A stretch of 64,000 nucleotides of DNA. Origin: Nocardia sp. alder85J. GTDB lineage: Bacteria; Actinomycetota; Actinomycetes; Mycobacteriales; Mycobacteriaceae. A program made the position numbers and the translations under genes. The notes beneath the pieces are model-generated. The model was not told where the DNA came from and did no database searches. It saw nothing but the letters and a program-made list of their open reading frames with translations. Positions 1-8,032 of this stretch are shown piece by piece (the stretch's first letter is position 1; every line of letters starts with the position of its first letter). Location of the stretch: NCBI RefSeq assembly GCF_020176955.2, contig NZ_JAIUCZ020000005.1:124001-188000 (forward strand), in the 5' to 3' direction.

Positions 1-254
1 AGCAGATGCGCCTCGAGTTGCTTGGAGAGCATGGTCTTACCGATCCCGCCGACACCGTAGAACACCAGCACGTTGCGACGGGGTCCGACGAAATCGTCCA
101 CCCGGAAATCAGGTGTCTGAACCCGGGCGACATGCGCGAGAAGACCGTCCACGACAGCCTTCCACTCGTCGTGCCGGTTCGCGAACACTTCCTGTGCGTC
201 GATGTCACCACCACCGAAGCTGAACAGCGACCGCAGATCCGACGAACCGGGCAT
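1..254 (-). CDS. P-loop ATP/GTP-binding protein, N-terminal part only
   Basis: Reading the minus strand from the ATG at 254 gives about 84 residues before the window ends, so only the amino terminus is present. The stretch FYGVGGIGKT near residues 63-72 is a Walker A P-loop of the type seen in NB-ARC/STAND-like ATPases, preceded by a hydrophobic beta strand (NVLVFY). The start is supported by a purine-rich AAGGGGG upstream. Proteins with this arrangement usually carry a long C-terminal repeat region, but that part lies outside the window. The function cannot be assigned further. Confidence 0.7.
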   Translation of the reverse strand, partial: MPGSSDLRSLFSFGGGDIDAQEVFANRHDEWKAVVDGLLAHVARVQTPDFRVDDFVGPRRNVLVFYGVGGIGKTMLSKQLEAHL

Positions 255-1084
255 CCCACCAACCCCCTTGGCAGCGTTCGGCCGGTGGCCGACGACATGT
301 AGCGCCAGTATAGGACTCGCGCACGAGTGGACCATCGGGTTCATAGGAACGCCAACGCGTTTCATGCGCGCATGCGGCAACACGACACCGATCGACGACC
401 AACTCACGGCTGTTCCCGATCCAGAAAGACGGCAGCACCCCAACGATGACCCCCGTCAGCGCTCGCAGCGAAAGCGCGCTGACACAAGCACTTTCAAAGA
501 CAGACCCCGGCGAATCTACCGTTGTCCGGAGCACCCCGGCGGGCACCGCTCGCCCGCCTGCAAATGCGCTGGTCAAACAGGTCGTTCCGGCGACCCAGCC
601 GCAACTCGTCCGCGAGCCGCTGTTCATCGAGGTCGGCGATGACCGACAGTGCACTGCCCGGATAGACCGGACTCGAAACAGCCTGCCACGCCCATGGTTT
701 CAGTGCTGCCGGGGCACAACTACTGCATCGGCGATCGAACGCCGTCTGGATGGTCGGCGACGTCGTCGGCCTTGCGCCGGATACCGAACTACGACGGGCA
801 CGGGCTGACACCAGCATCGCGGTCAGCGGATGGCCGGCGGCCTCCGCGGCCGAGCTGATCGCGCTGGGCCCGCTTCCCGGCGAACAACCGGTGCTGACCG
901 AGGCTGCGGTCGCGACGTTCTGGCCGTAGCGGCCGGCCACGGGACAGCCCCTCGGCCAGGGCTTGGTTCATGCGGATGCGCATGACGAGAATGCCGTGGC
1001 GGACGTTTCTTCTGGTGGTCGGCCGGTAAGGCTCTGATTAGCAGAGTCGTCGCCGTGGGCGAACTCAGCGGACAGCCCCGCCGC
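255..1084. other. Long intergenic stretch, no convincing gene
   Basis: About 830 bases lie between the ATPase start and the SUKH gene stop. Several overlapping open frames exist on both strands, but none shows a recognisable domain, a good ribosome binding site or a consistent coding pattern. The most protein-like piece is a 59-codon plus-strand frame from the ATG at 750 to the TAG at 929, which could be a remnant. A small hairpin, CTCTG-ATTAG-CAGAG, sits at 1032-1046. The stretch may be promoter plus decayed sequence. Confidence 0.4.
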
Positions 1085-1693
1085 TCATTCGCCGGTCTCG
1101 GCGAGCTTGATCATGGTGTCCCGGCTGTCGTGGACCAGTTCGGCGAAGCTCGAATACTCCCGTGCGTCACCGTATTTCGGGTAGAATTGAAAGAGGGTGT
1201 ATTCGCCGTCGGGGTGGGTCAGGGTGGGGTCGAGGAGCCAGAGGTCTTCGCCTGCGGCGATTCGGAGGGCTCGGCGGAAGAGGACGAGGTATTCGTTCGG
1301 GTCGTCGTCGTCCTCCTGTTCGTCCTCGCTGTAGATTTCGATCAGTTCCGCGCCCATCTCGGTGTCGCGGAGCCAAGCGAGGTCGGCGCAGCCGTAGATT
1401 TCGTCGATCCAGCCGCCTACGGCCCGCCAGCCGTCGGTGGCGCGCAGGAAGGTGGACAGGCTCGGGGGGAGTGTCAGGCCCAGGCGCTGTTCGGTGGCGG
1501 CGATGGTGTGTTCGTCGGCGGGGGCGGCGCCGAACCAATGCGTCTCCACCTGTTCCGCGGTCAGGTACGGGCGGACGTACTCGTTGGCTGTCCGGACGTA
1601 GATTTCGCCGTATTCGAGAAGGTAGGGGCGCCATTCCTCGGGGCGCCATTCCTCGGGGGTTTGCGGGGGCGTCCAGGTGGGGGTGTCCGGCAC
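1085..1693 (-). CDS. SMI1/KNR4 (SUKH) family protein
   Basis: The GTG at 1693 follows a clear GGAAGGA ribosome binding site and gives 202 residues. The region with ATEQRLGLTLPPSLSTFLRA followed by DGWRAVGGW matches the conserved core of SMI1/KNR4 (SUKH) proteins. Members often serve as immunity proteins to contact-dependent or polymorphic toxins, though others have unrelated roles. An acidic run (EDEQEDDDDPNE) lies in the middle. It is last in a three-gene minus-strand operon with the DUF6461-like and lectin-like genes, 31 bases after the former. No toxin gene is visible nearby, so an immunity role is inference only. Confidence 0.75.
   Translation of the reverse strand: MPDTPTWTPPQTPEEWRPEEWRPYLLEYGEIYVRTANEYVRPYLTAEQVETHWFGAAPADEHTIAATEQRLGLTLPPSLSTFLRATDGWRAVGGWIDEIYGCADLAWLRDTEMGAELIEIYSEDEQEDDDDPNEYLVLFRRALRIAAGEDLWLLDPTLTHPDGEYTLFQFYPKYGDAREYSSFAELVHDSRDTMIKLAETGE
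1628..1657. repeat. Tandem 15-bp duplication inside the SUKH gene
   Basis: The 15-base unit GCGCCATTCCTCGGG occurs twice in direct succession. In protein it gives the repeated pentapeptide PEEWR/PEEWR near the amino terminus. The copies are identical and keep the frame, which suggests recent slippage duplication. Confidence 0.85.
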
Positions 1694-1724
1694 GTGGATG
1701 TCCTTCCGGGGCAGGGGTTGTGGG

Positions 1725-2714
1725 TTATCTCGACAGGATGGTGACGCGGGCGGGGGCGGTGATGTCCGCGACCGTGGGGCGGACGTTCGCCACCCGGCAC
1801 AACAGTTCCAGGTCTTCGAGGAAGTTCTCGTCATCGTCGTCGAAGGCTTGGGGGTCGTCGATGCCCATTTCGGACAGGGCCCGGGTCAGCACACCGATAT
1901 CGCTGCCTTCGGCGTCGCTGGGGCAGTTCTCCTGGAAGGTGGCCAGGGTTTCGCCGTCCCGGCTGACCAGGAACAGGGTGTCGGCGTTGACGCTGCAATA
2001 CGACGAGACCGCGAAGGTGCCGCGGGAGAGGTCGGGGCGGTTGGCGCCCTCCCAGCCGTTGTCCTCCACGAGCAGGGTGTGCGGGCCCAGCGGGAAGGCG
2101 GCCACGACGTGGTGCCAGTCGACGTCCTCGTAGCCGGCTCGGCGTAGCAGTTCCGTCCATGTGGCCGTGGAGATCTCGGCGTCCGTGGCGCCGAAGCGGC
2201 GCAGCGCCTCGTCCGGGTCCACGTCGTGGATCACGGTGACGCAGTACGCTTCCAGGTCCAGGCCCACGTCCATCCAGGCGATCAGGGACGCTTCGTCGCC
2301 GGCCTCCGCCTCGTCCTCGGGTTGTCGCGGGTCGTCGGCGTGGTCCGATCCCGGCGAGCCGACGTGGCCGCGGCCGCATATCCAGAGCACCTCGTCGGCG
2401 GCGTCGACGAGCACCAGTTCCCAGGCGCCGCCGTCGTCGGTCTCCAGGAATCGCCATGTCAGCCAGGTATCCGGTCGCAGCAGCGTCCGGACTTCCGCGG
2501 GCTGCACGACGGTGGTGAAGCCACCGCCCACGAATTTCCGCTTGTGCACCAGGCCGGCTTGCTCGTGCTGTCGTACCACGGTGCGTTTTCCGTTGGGGGA
2601 CTCCAGGAATCGGGAGCCCAGGATCTCCGCCACCGGTGCGCGGTCCCCCAGGGACACTGCTCGGATCGGGCCGGTGAGCACGCTGTAGAGCGCCAATCCG
2701 TCGTCGTAGAGCAC
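1725..2714 (-). CDS. Two-part hypothetical protein with DUF6461-like C-terminal half
   Basis: The protein has 329 residues and starts at GTG 2714, only 9 bases after the stop of the lectin-like gene. The second half contains YCVTVIHDVDPDEALRRFGA and, later, HTLLVEDNGWEG, the pattern of the actinobacterial DUF6461 family. The first half has a separate beta-rich region and an acidic linker (DDPRQPEDEAEAGDEAS). The role of DUF6461 is unknown; it is often found near SUKH and other immunity-like proteins, which fits its neighbour here. No signal peptide or membrane segment is seen, so a cytoplasmic protein is expected. Confidence 0.6.
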   Translation of the reverse strand: MLYDDGLALYSVLTGPIRAVSLGDRAPVAEILGSRFLESPNGKRTVVRQHEQAGLVHKRKFVGGGFTTVVQPAEVRTLLRPDTWLTWRFLETDDGGAWELVLVDAADEVLWICGRGHVGSPGSDHADDPRQPEDEAEAGDEASLIAWMDVGLDLEAYCVTVIHDVDPDEALRRFGATDAEISTATWTELLRRAGYEDVDWHHVVAAFPLGPHTLLVEDNGWEGANRPDLSRGTFAVSSYCSVNADTLFLVSRDGETLATFQENCPSDAEGSDIGVLTRALSEMGIDDPQAFDDDDENFLEDLELLCRVANVRPTVADITAPARVTILSR

Positions 2715-2723
2715 GCCGTCACC

Positions 2724-2981
2724 CTAGTCGGTGATCTGGAACGAGGTGTAGCCGCGAATCGGAATGTCGCCGCGCCAGATCGGGGTGTCGCCGTCGTACA
2801 CGACGAACACTCCGTCCAGCTCGAGCCGCAGGGAGCCGACCGCGCCTGCGGCCCAGGTGATTACACCGTCACGGCGCGCGATCACCGCGCGACCGTCCCC
2901 GTCGTAGCGCAGTGCCCACTCGCCGGAGGCGGATTCCACCGGCTCCCCCAATACGGCGAACTGGTGTAGCAACCGCGGCAT
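2724..2981 (-). CDS. Small B-lectin-like (bulb lectin repeat) protein
   Basis: The ATG at 2981 follows GGGAG and gives 85 residues. Two repeats of about 24 residues are visible: ALRYDGDGRAVIARRDGVITW and then LRLELDGVFVVYDGDTPIWR. Their spacing of D-G, a beta strand and a closing Trp matches the B-lectin (mannose-binding monocot lectin) repeat, although the canonical QxDxNxVxY residues are only partly kept. There is no signal peptide. It is the first gene of the operon with the DUF6461-like and SUKH genes. Sugar binding is possible but unproven. Confidence 0.6.
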   Translation of the reverse strand: MPRLLHQFAVLGEPVESASGEWALRYDGDGRAVIARRDGVITWAAGAVGSLRLELDGVFVVYDGDTPIWRGDIPIRGYTSFQITD

Positions 2982-3482
2982 CGCACGCTCCCGGAATCCC
3001 GCTCGATCGACAAGTCGACCCGACCCTACCTGCGATCGAGTTATTCCCGGGGGTGAGAACGATCTCCGCCCGCCGCAGCGACGCCGAATACCGTCGCCCC
3101 GACATCCCGCCGTCGATGATTTGATCGAAATCGTCAGCGGCACAGGAGATCACGAATCGCGGCGGGTGATCTGCGCAGGCCGGTCAGGATGGGCCAGGAG
3201 TCGAGACCGGGAACGACATCGAGGAAGGCGACGTGGTACGAGAGCCGGCATCCGTCACCACGGTGGCCCTTCGCCGTGATCGGCCCCTTCTGCCGACTGC
3301 TCACCTGGGGCAATTTCTGTAAGACAGTATCGAAAACCTCCGGGCACAACCGAGTCCGCAGACGCGGACCCGGATTCCGATCTTCACGGTCGGTGATGCC
3401 GACTCCCCGACCTGCGGCGCCGCCGTACTGAGCGCACGAACTTCCGTGCGCGGGAACGGCGTTGCGACCCAGAGGTATTCGA
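2982..3482. other. Intergenic stretch, no confident gene
   Basis: About 500 bases separate the lectin-like gene start from the stop of the large regulator. It should hold the promoter of the minus-strand lectin operon. A 71-codon minus-strand frame (3134-3349) and an 80-codon plus-strand frame (3189-3431) overlap one another, and neither has a recognisable domain. I see no clear terminator. Confidence 0.4.
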
Positions 3483-6050
3483 TCAGACTGGGCCGTAACT
3501 TCGAGGGGCGCGGTCGATGTCGTTCAGGCAGGCGCGGACTTCGTCGGCCTCCGGGACGCCGAGTTCGGTGAAGATCGTCAGGGCCTGCTCGAGGTTGTGG
3601 TGAGCCGGGTCGTGCAGGCCGAGGGCGTGCTGGGCGCGGGCGGCGCCGGCCAAGGCGGTGGCCCATTGGTGGCGCTGGCCGATCGAGCGGGCGATGACCA
3701 GCGCATCGGTGTGGTAGTTCAGGGCTTTGGTGTGTTCGGCCCGGGTGTGCAGGAGGGCGCCCAGTCCGTTGAGGGATTCGGCTTCCAGGCTCAGGTCGTC
3801 GGTCTGGACGGCGATCGTGTGGGCCTCGCGGTACAGCTTCTCGGCTTCGTCGGGGCGGTCCTGGGCCGCGTGGATGTCGCCGAGGCGGGTCAGTGCGATG
3901 CCCTCGTACGCGCGGGGACCGGACTCCCTGGCGAGTTGCAGTGCCTCGGTGCAGAATTGGATCGCTTCCGGGTAGCGGCCGGCGGCGAGGTGGATCTCGC
4001 CGAGATTGGCCAGGGCCGGTACCTCGAGCGCGCGGACCGTGGACCGGCGCATGATGGCGAGGGCCTGGTTCTGGTGCTCCAGCGCCTCGTCGTAGCGACC
4101 CAATCTGGTGTAGACGGCGGCGAGGTTGCTCAGCGCGGCGGCCTCGCCGAATCGGAATGCGACGGCCCGGGTGATCGGCACCGGTTCGGTGGCGCCCGCC
4201 TGGAAGTGGCTCGATTCGGCGAGGGCGGCATCGCCGGCGGCTTCCAGCGACTGCCGCGCGCGGCCGGCGACGTCGAGGGCCGCGCGGCTGAAGTCGTGGG
4301 CCGCGCGGTATTCGCCGAGTCGGGTGTGGATCATGCCGAGCCGGTTGAGCGCGAACGCTTCACCGCGGGCGTCGTGGTGGCGGCGGGCCGCCGACAACGC
4401 CGGGACGAGAATGCTCAACGCCTCGGTGTGGAAGCCGCCGTTGTGGATCAAGCGGCTCAGGGCTTGGACGAGATCGATGGCGTAGCCGTGGTTTTCGTGT
4501 TCCACCGCGAAGACGGCGACCCGGACGATGTTCGTCTTCTCCAGCGACAGCCAGGCGTCCGCGGCGGCGGGATCGGCGAAGGCGGGCGTCGCCGCGTTCG
4601 GACGCGAGCGTCGCCGGAGGTCCTCGTCGCCGGCTTGCATCATCCCGACGGCGCTCGTCGTGGCGTGCAGGTAGTAGTCCAGCATGCGGCCCGTCGCCGC
4701 CTGCCGCTCCGCCGCGGGGATGGTGGCGGCGAGTTCGGCGGCATAGGCGCGGAGCAGATCGTGCATGGCGTAGCGGCCGTGGTCGCCGCGCGGTTCCAGC
4801 AGGTGGGCGCGGTGCAGGGCGGTGAGGAGGCGGCGGGCGTCGCCGCGGTCCACGCCGGCCAGCGCGGCGACGACGTGGGCGTCGAAGTCGTGGCCGGGGT
4901 GCAGGCCGAGGAGGCGGAAGGCCGTCGCGGCGTCCTCCTGGAGATGGTCGAGAGACCAGGAGAAGACCGAGCGGATGTCGGTGCGGGAGTCCTCCCCCGC
5001 GTCGAGCAGGTCGAGGGAGTTCTTCGGCGTGAACTCGCGCAGTACCTCGGCGAAGGCGGCATGCGGGTGCATCACCATGTGCTCGGCCAGAATTCGCAGG
5101 GTCAGCGGTAGCCGGGCGCAACGGTCGATCAGTGCAGCGGCGGCCTCGGGCTCGACGTCGACGCGGGCGCCGATCCGGGAGCGGAGCAGCCGCAGCGCGT
5201 CGGCGCCGGGCATCGGCTCGAGGGTGATCCGGGTGGCGCCGCTGCCGGCGGTCAGGCCGGACAGGGTGTTGCGGCTGGTCACCAGTACCAGGCAGGCCGA
5301 TGTGCCGGGCAGCAGCGGCCGCACGTGGGCCGCCGAGTGCACGTTGTCCAGAACCACCAGCATGCGCCGCTCGGCGAGCAGCGTGCGGTAGCGGGCCGCG
5401 CGTTCGGCCTCGTGGCGGGGGATCTCGTCCGGCCGGACGCCGAGGCTGCCGAGGAAGGAGGCCAGGGCGTCGGACGGGGCCACCGGATCACCGGTGTCGA
5501 AGCCCTGGAGGTCGATGTACAGCTGACCGTCCGGGAACCGATCGGACACCAGGTGCGCCCACTGCACGGCCAATGCGGTCTTGCCGACACCGGCGGTGCC
5601 CGTGATCGCCGCGATCGGCATATTCGCGGCCGAGCCGTCCAGCATCGCGTCCAGCGTGCGCAGATGCGCACGGCGGCCGATGAATCCGCGCACGGCGACC
5701 GGCAGTTCGCGCGGCGTCGCGACCGGCGCCGTCCGGCCGAAGGACCATCGATCACCGATCCGCTGTTCCGACGCGGCGAACCACGCTTCGCTCCAGGCGC
5801 GTTGCTCCACCGACGAGGCGCCGAGCACGATCACGATGCGGTCGAGCAGGTCGGCGGGCGGGAAATGCCTGCCGCTCAGATAGTTCGCCAGCGTGGACCG
5901 CGGGATGTCCGCGAGTTTCCGGTGCAGGTCGTCGATGCTCACCCGGGTCTTGCGGGTGCCGTGTGCGGCCCGGATCCGCAACAGGTCCAGTTCGCGCACC
6001 AGACTCGTGAGGTCGGCCACCCGGCGCGGGTCCGGGCCGTTGCCGCTCAT
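3483..6050 (-). CDS. HTH/NB-ARC/TPR transcriptional regulator (AfsR-like)
   Basis: The chosen ATG at 6050 follows GAGGG at a good distance and gives 855 residues; upstream in-frame starts lack a comparable site. The order is an XRE-like HTH (about residues 15-80), a linker, an NB-ARC ATPase with P-loop GTAGVGKT (151-158) and Walker B strand LVVLDN, a winged-helix region ending MHDLLRAYA, then at least six TPRs. This is the STAND regulator layout of AfsR relatives, but with an XRE-type rather than a SARP/BTAD amino terminus. It is divergent from the polyketide operon and is the best candidate for its pathway regulator. Confidence 0.85.
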   Translation of the reverse strand: MSGNGPDPRRVADLTSLVRELDLLRIRAAHGTRKTRVSIDDLHRKLADIPRSTLANYLSGRHFPPADLLDRIVIVLGASSVEQRAWSEAWFAASEQRIGDRWSFGRTAPVATPRELPVAVRGFIGRRAHLRTLDAMLDGSAANMPIAAITGTAGVGKTALAVQWAHLVSDRFPDGQLYIDLQGFDTGDPVAPSDALASFLGSLGVRPDEIPRHEAERAARYRTLLAERRMLVVLDNVHSAAHVRPLLPGTSACLVLVTSRNTLSGLTAGSGATRITLEPMPGADALRLLRSRIGARVDVEPEAAAALIDRCARLPLTLRILAEHMVMHPHAAFAEVLREFTPKNSLDLLDAGEDSRTDIRSVFSWSLDHLQEDAATAFRLLGLHPGHDFDAHVVAALAGVDRGDARRLLTALHRAHLLEPRGDHGRYAMHDLLRAYAAELAATIPAAERQAATGRMLDYYLHATTSAVGMMQAGDEDLRRRSRPNAATPAFADPAAADAWLSLEKTNIVRVAVFAVEHENHGYAIDLVQALSRLIHNGGFHTEALSILVPALSAARRHHDARGEAFALNRLGMIHTRLGEYRAAHDFSRAALDVAGRARQSLEAAGDAALAESSHFQAGATEPVPITRAVAFRFGEAAALSNLAAVYTRLGRYDEALEHQNQALAIMRRSTVRALEVPALANLGEIHLAAGRYPEAIQFCTEALQLARESGPRAYEGIALTRLGDIHAAQDRPDEAEKLYREAHTIAVQTDDLSLEAESLNGLGALLHTRAEHTKALNYHTDALVIARSIGQRHQWATALAGAARAQHALGLHDPAHHNLEQALTIFTELGVPEADEVRACLNDIDRAPRSYGPV

Positions 6051-6537
6051 CACACCCTCGGGGCGCTGTCCGTGGGACATGGTCACCGGCTGTCCATCTT
6101 GTATCGCGGATTCATCACCCGGCGGCAGGTGATCGGCCCCTCCGGCCGCATTGTGGAAGGCGGTGCGAGTATATCCGGATTCCGTTGCGAGGCATGGGCG
6201 AGCGATCACCGTGCCGAATTCGGTGACGCCGTGTGAACAGCCGCACGGCTGTCACGTCGCGGTTGTCATGGCGATGTCACAACGGCGACATCTGCCCCGT
6301 CCGGTGGCCGCCGGACGGACCGTTCGACGTCCCGGCTGCCACCGGTTCCCGGGCGGAGCCGGGGCGCGAGGCAGCGGTGTCCAGATTTGTCCAAGTCGGT
6401 CTCGGCTGGACCGTGCCGCTGGGTACGGAGGGGTGTAATTTCCGAGTTCGATCATGGATTGCCGAGCCTCACGGGCAGCCGACATCGTGACGGACAACCG
6501 CTGTTTCGACGTTCGATCACGAGTTCGGAGACGACCG
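6051..6537. promoter_or_regulatory. Divergent control region between regulator and polyketide operon
   Basis: This 487-base gap holds the promoters for the regulator (minus) and the polyketide operon (plus). Three direct copies of TGTCA begin at 6250, 6264 and 6275, and an inverted repeat GATGTC-N8-GACATC lies at 6273-6292. These could be binding sites for the adjacent regulator. No clear -10/-35 pair was identified. Confidence 0.4.
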
Positions 6538-6879
6538 ATGAACCGCTCACTGATCGTGGCGCGCATACGCCCCGAGGAATATTCGGCGATCGGCGAAATA
6601 TTCGCCGAATCCGATCGCACGGAACTGCCTGCGATAGCCGGGGTTTCGCGCCGCGAACTCTATGCGCTGGGCGATGTCTACGTGCACCTGCTGGAAACGT
6701 CGGACGAGGGCGCGGCCGCGATCGGGCGCATCGCGCCGCACCCGGAGTTCGTACGGGTGAGTGCCGCACTGGCGCAATACGTGTCACCGTATCTGCCCAC
6801 CTGGCGCGGCCCCGCCGACGCACGGGCGAAGCTGTTCTACCGGTGGTCACCGGAGACCGGCCCGGAACACATCGGATAG
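6538..6879 (+). CDS. TcmI-family type II polyketide cyclase
   Basis: The ATG at 6538 follows GGAG and gives 113 residues, the usual length for TcmI/WhiE-ORFVII cyclases. The protein begins with a beta strand (SLIVARIRPEEY), continues with AIGEIFAESDRTELP, and carries LYALGDVYVHLLE and the C-terminal FYRWSP typical of the dimeric ferredoxin-like fold of this family. These cyclases set late ring closures in aromatic polyketides. It is first in the operon, 15 bases before the ACP gene. Ring specificity cannot be read from sequence. Confidence 0.88.
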   Translation: MNRSLIVARIRPEEYSAIGEIFAESDRTELPAIAGVSRRELYALGDVYVHLLETSDEGAAAIGRIAPHPEFVRVSAALAQYVSPYLPTWRGPADARAKLFYRWSPETGPEHIG

Positions 6880-6894
6880 CCGAGAGGTACGGAT

Positions 6895-7152
6895 ATGTCG
6901 AAGAACTTCGGTCTGGAGGATCTGTGGCAGATCCTGCGCCGCAACGTCGGACTGGGCCTGGACCCCACCGCGGGCGAATCGCCCGAGCAGCAGACGCTGG
7001 AGGAGCTCGGTGTCGACTCCCTCGGCGCGCTCGAGATCCAGACCACCGTCATGGACACCTACGGGGTGCGACTGCCGGACGAAATCCTCGAATTGACCGG
7101 CGAGCACATCACCGCGCACGTCCGGGACGAACTGACCACGACGGAGGGCTGA
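6895..7152 (+). CDS. Type II polyketide acyl carrier protein
   Basis: This 85-residue ACP has the motif ELGVDSLGALEIQ, with Ser42 as the expected 4'-phosphopantetheine site. It would carry the growing poly-beta-ketone to the KS-alpha/KS-beta pair encoded downstream. The helical layout and length are standard for type II ACPs. It sits between the cyclase and aromatase genes and is separated from the latter by only 2 bases, which suggests translational coupling. Confidence 0.95.
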   Translation: MSKNFGLEDLWQILRRNVGLGLDPTAGESPEQQTLEELGVDSLGALEIQTTVMDTYGVRLPDEILELTGEHITAHVRDELTTTEG

Positions 7153-7154
7153 CC

Positions 7155-7622
7155 ATGGCACAGACCGAGAACAGCATTTCGATCGCCGCACCGCGCGAGG
7201 TGGTGTGGGCCACGACCAACAACGTGCGCACCTGGCCCGAACTGTTCACCGAATACGCGGCGGTGGAGGTGATCGCCGAGGTCGGCGACACGGTCCGCTT
7301 CCGGCTGGAGATGCATCCCGACGAGCAGGGGCAGGTGTGGAGCTGGGTCAGCGAACGCACCGTCGACCCGGCCACCTGGACGGTCAGCGCGCACCGGGTG
7401 GAAACCGGCCCGTTCGAGCACATGCACATTCGCTGGGCCTACACCGAGGCCGACGGCGTGACCACGATGGTCTGGAAGCAGGACTTCCACATGAAATCCG
7501 GGGCCCCGGTCGACGACGACACCATGACGGCCCGGATCAACGCCAATTCCGGCGTTCAGATGCGCATCATCAAGGAGCGCATCGAACGTGACCACGCCGC
7601 TGTTTCCGCGACACCACAGTAG
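7155..7622 (+). CDS. Aromatase/cyclase, SRPBCC (START-like) single domain
   Basis: The ATG at 7155 gives 155 residues. The sequence ISIAAPREVVWATTNNVRTW is the characteristic start of polyketide aromatase/cyclases of the SRPBCC fold (TcmN N-terminal domain, WhiE-ORFVI, ZhuI). The later W-x-S...RTVDPAT and HIRWAYTEADG segments form the helix-grip cavity. It is a monodomain form, which in characterised systems usually acts on polyketides lacking ketoreduction. No ketoreductase gene is visible in this operon, which is consistent. Confidence 0.92.
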   Translation: MAQTENSISIAAPREVVWATTNNVRTWPELFTEYAAVEVIAEVGDTVRFRLEMHPDEQGQVWSWVSERTVDPATWTVSAHRVETGPFEHMHIRWAYTEADGVTTMVWKQDFHMKSGAPVDDDTMTARINANSGVQMRIIKERIERDHAAVSATPQ

Positions 7623-7633
7623 GAGTCAGGCCG

Positions 7634-8032
7634 ATGTCCCAACCCGTGCCCGTCCTGGTCACCATGACGGACGTGCCCGCCGACCGCCGCCGCGGCGGCG
7701 ACCTCCGAACGTTGCTGAGCCCACGGAATGTCGGCACCACCGCCGGATTCATGGGCGCCGCGACCATTCCGCCCGGGGAGTTCATCGGCGAGCACTTCCA
7801 TCCCTATTCCGACGAATTCCTCTTCTGCGTACGCGGTGAGCTGACCGTGGACCTCGACGACGAGCCCTGGGTGATGGCCGGGGAGCAGGCGCTGTTCATC
7901 CCGATCGGCACCCGGCATCGGTTGCGCAACACCGGTTCCGGGGAGGCGCTGGTCGTCTTCCACCTGGGACCGCTGGCCCCGCGCCCGGAACTGGGGCACG
8001 TCGACACCGAGACCCTGGAGCACACGTCGTGA
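7634..8032 (+). CDS. Cupin-domain polyketide biosynthesis protein (WhiE-ORFII-like)
   Basis: The 132-residue protein has both cupin motifs: GEHFHPYSDEFLFCVRG, with the H-x-H and Glu metal ligands, and GEQALFIPIGTRHRLRNTG. Such small cupins are standard members of spore-pigment clusters (WhiE-ORFII, CurC), where they are thought to help cyclisation or oxidation, though the exact role is unsettled. Its stop codon overlaps the GTG start of KS-alpha (GTGA). Confidence 0.88.
   Translation: MSQPVPVLVTMTDVPADRRRGGDLRTLLSPRNVGTTAGFMGAATIPPGEFIGEHFHPYSDEFLFCVRGELTVDLDDEPWVMAGEQALFIPIGTRHRLRNTGSGEALVVFHLGPLAPRPELGHVDTETLEHTS

Noticed and set aside
202..983. Several overlapping open frames on both strands as genes
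   Set aside because: They overlap each other in different frames, show no domain and lack ribosome binding sites.
1032..1046. Hairpin with GCTAAT as a tRNA anticodon arm
   Set aside because: No acceptor, D or T arms could be fitted around it.
3134..3431. Opposed 71- and 80-codon frames as small genes
   Set aside because: They occupy the same bases on opposite strands, and neither has a recognisable feature.
3462..5111. A 549-residue plus-strand protein
   Set aside because: It is an antisense shadow of the NB-ARC/TPR regulator, with low-complexity Gly/Val/Arg composition.
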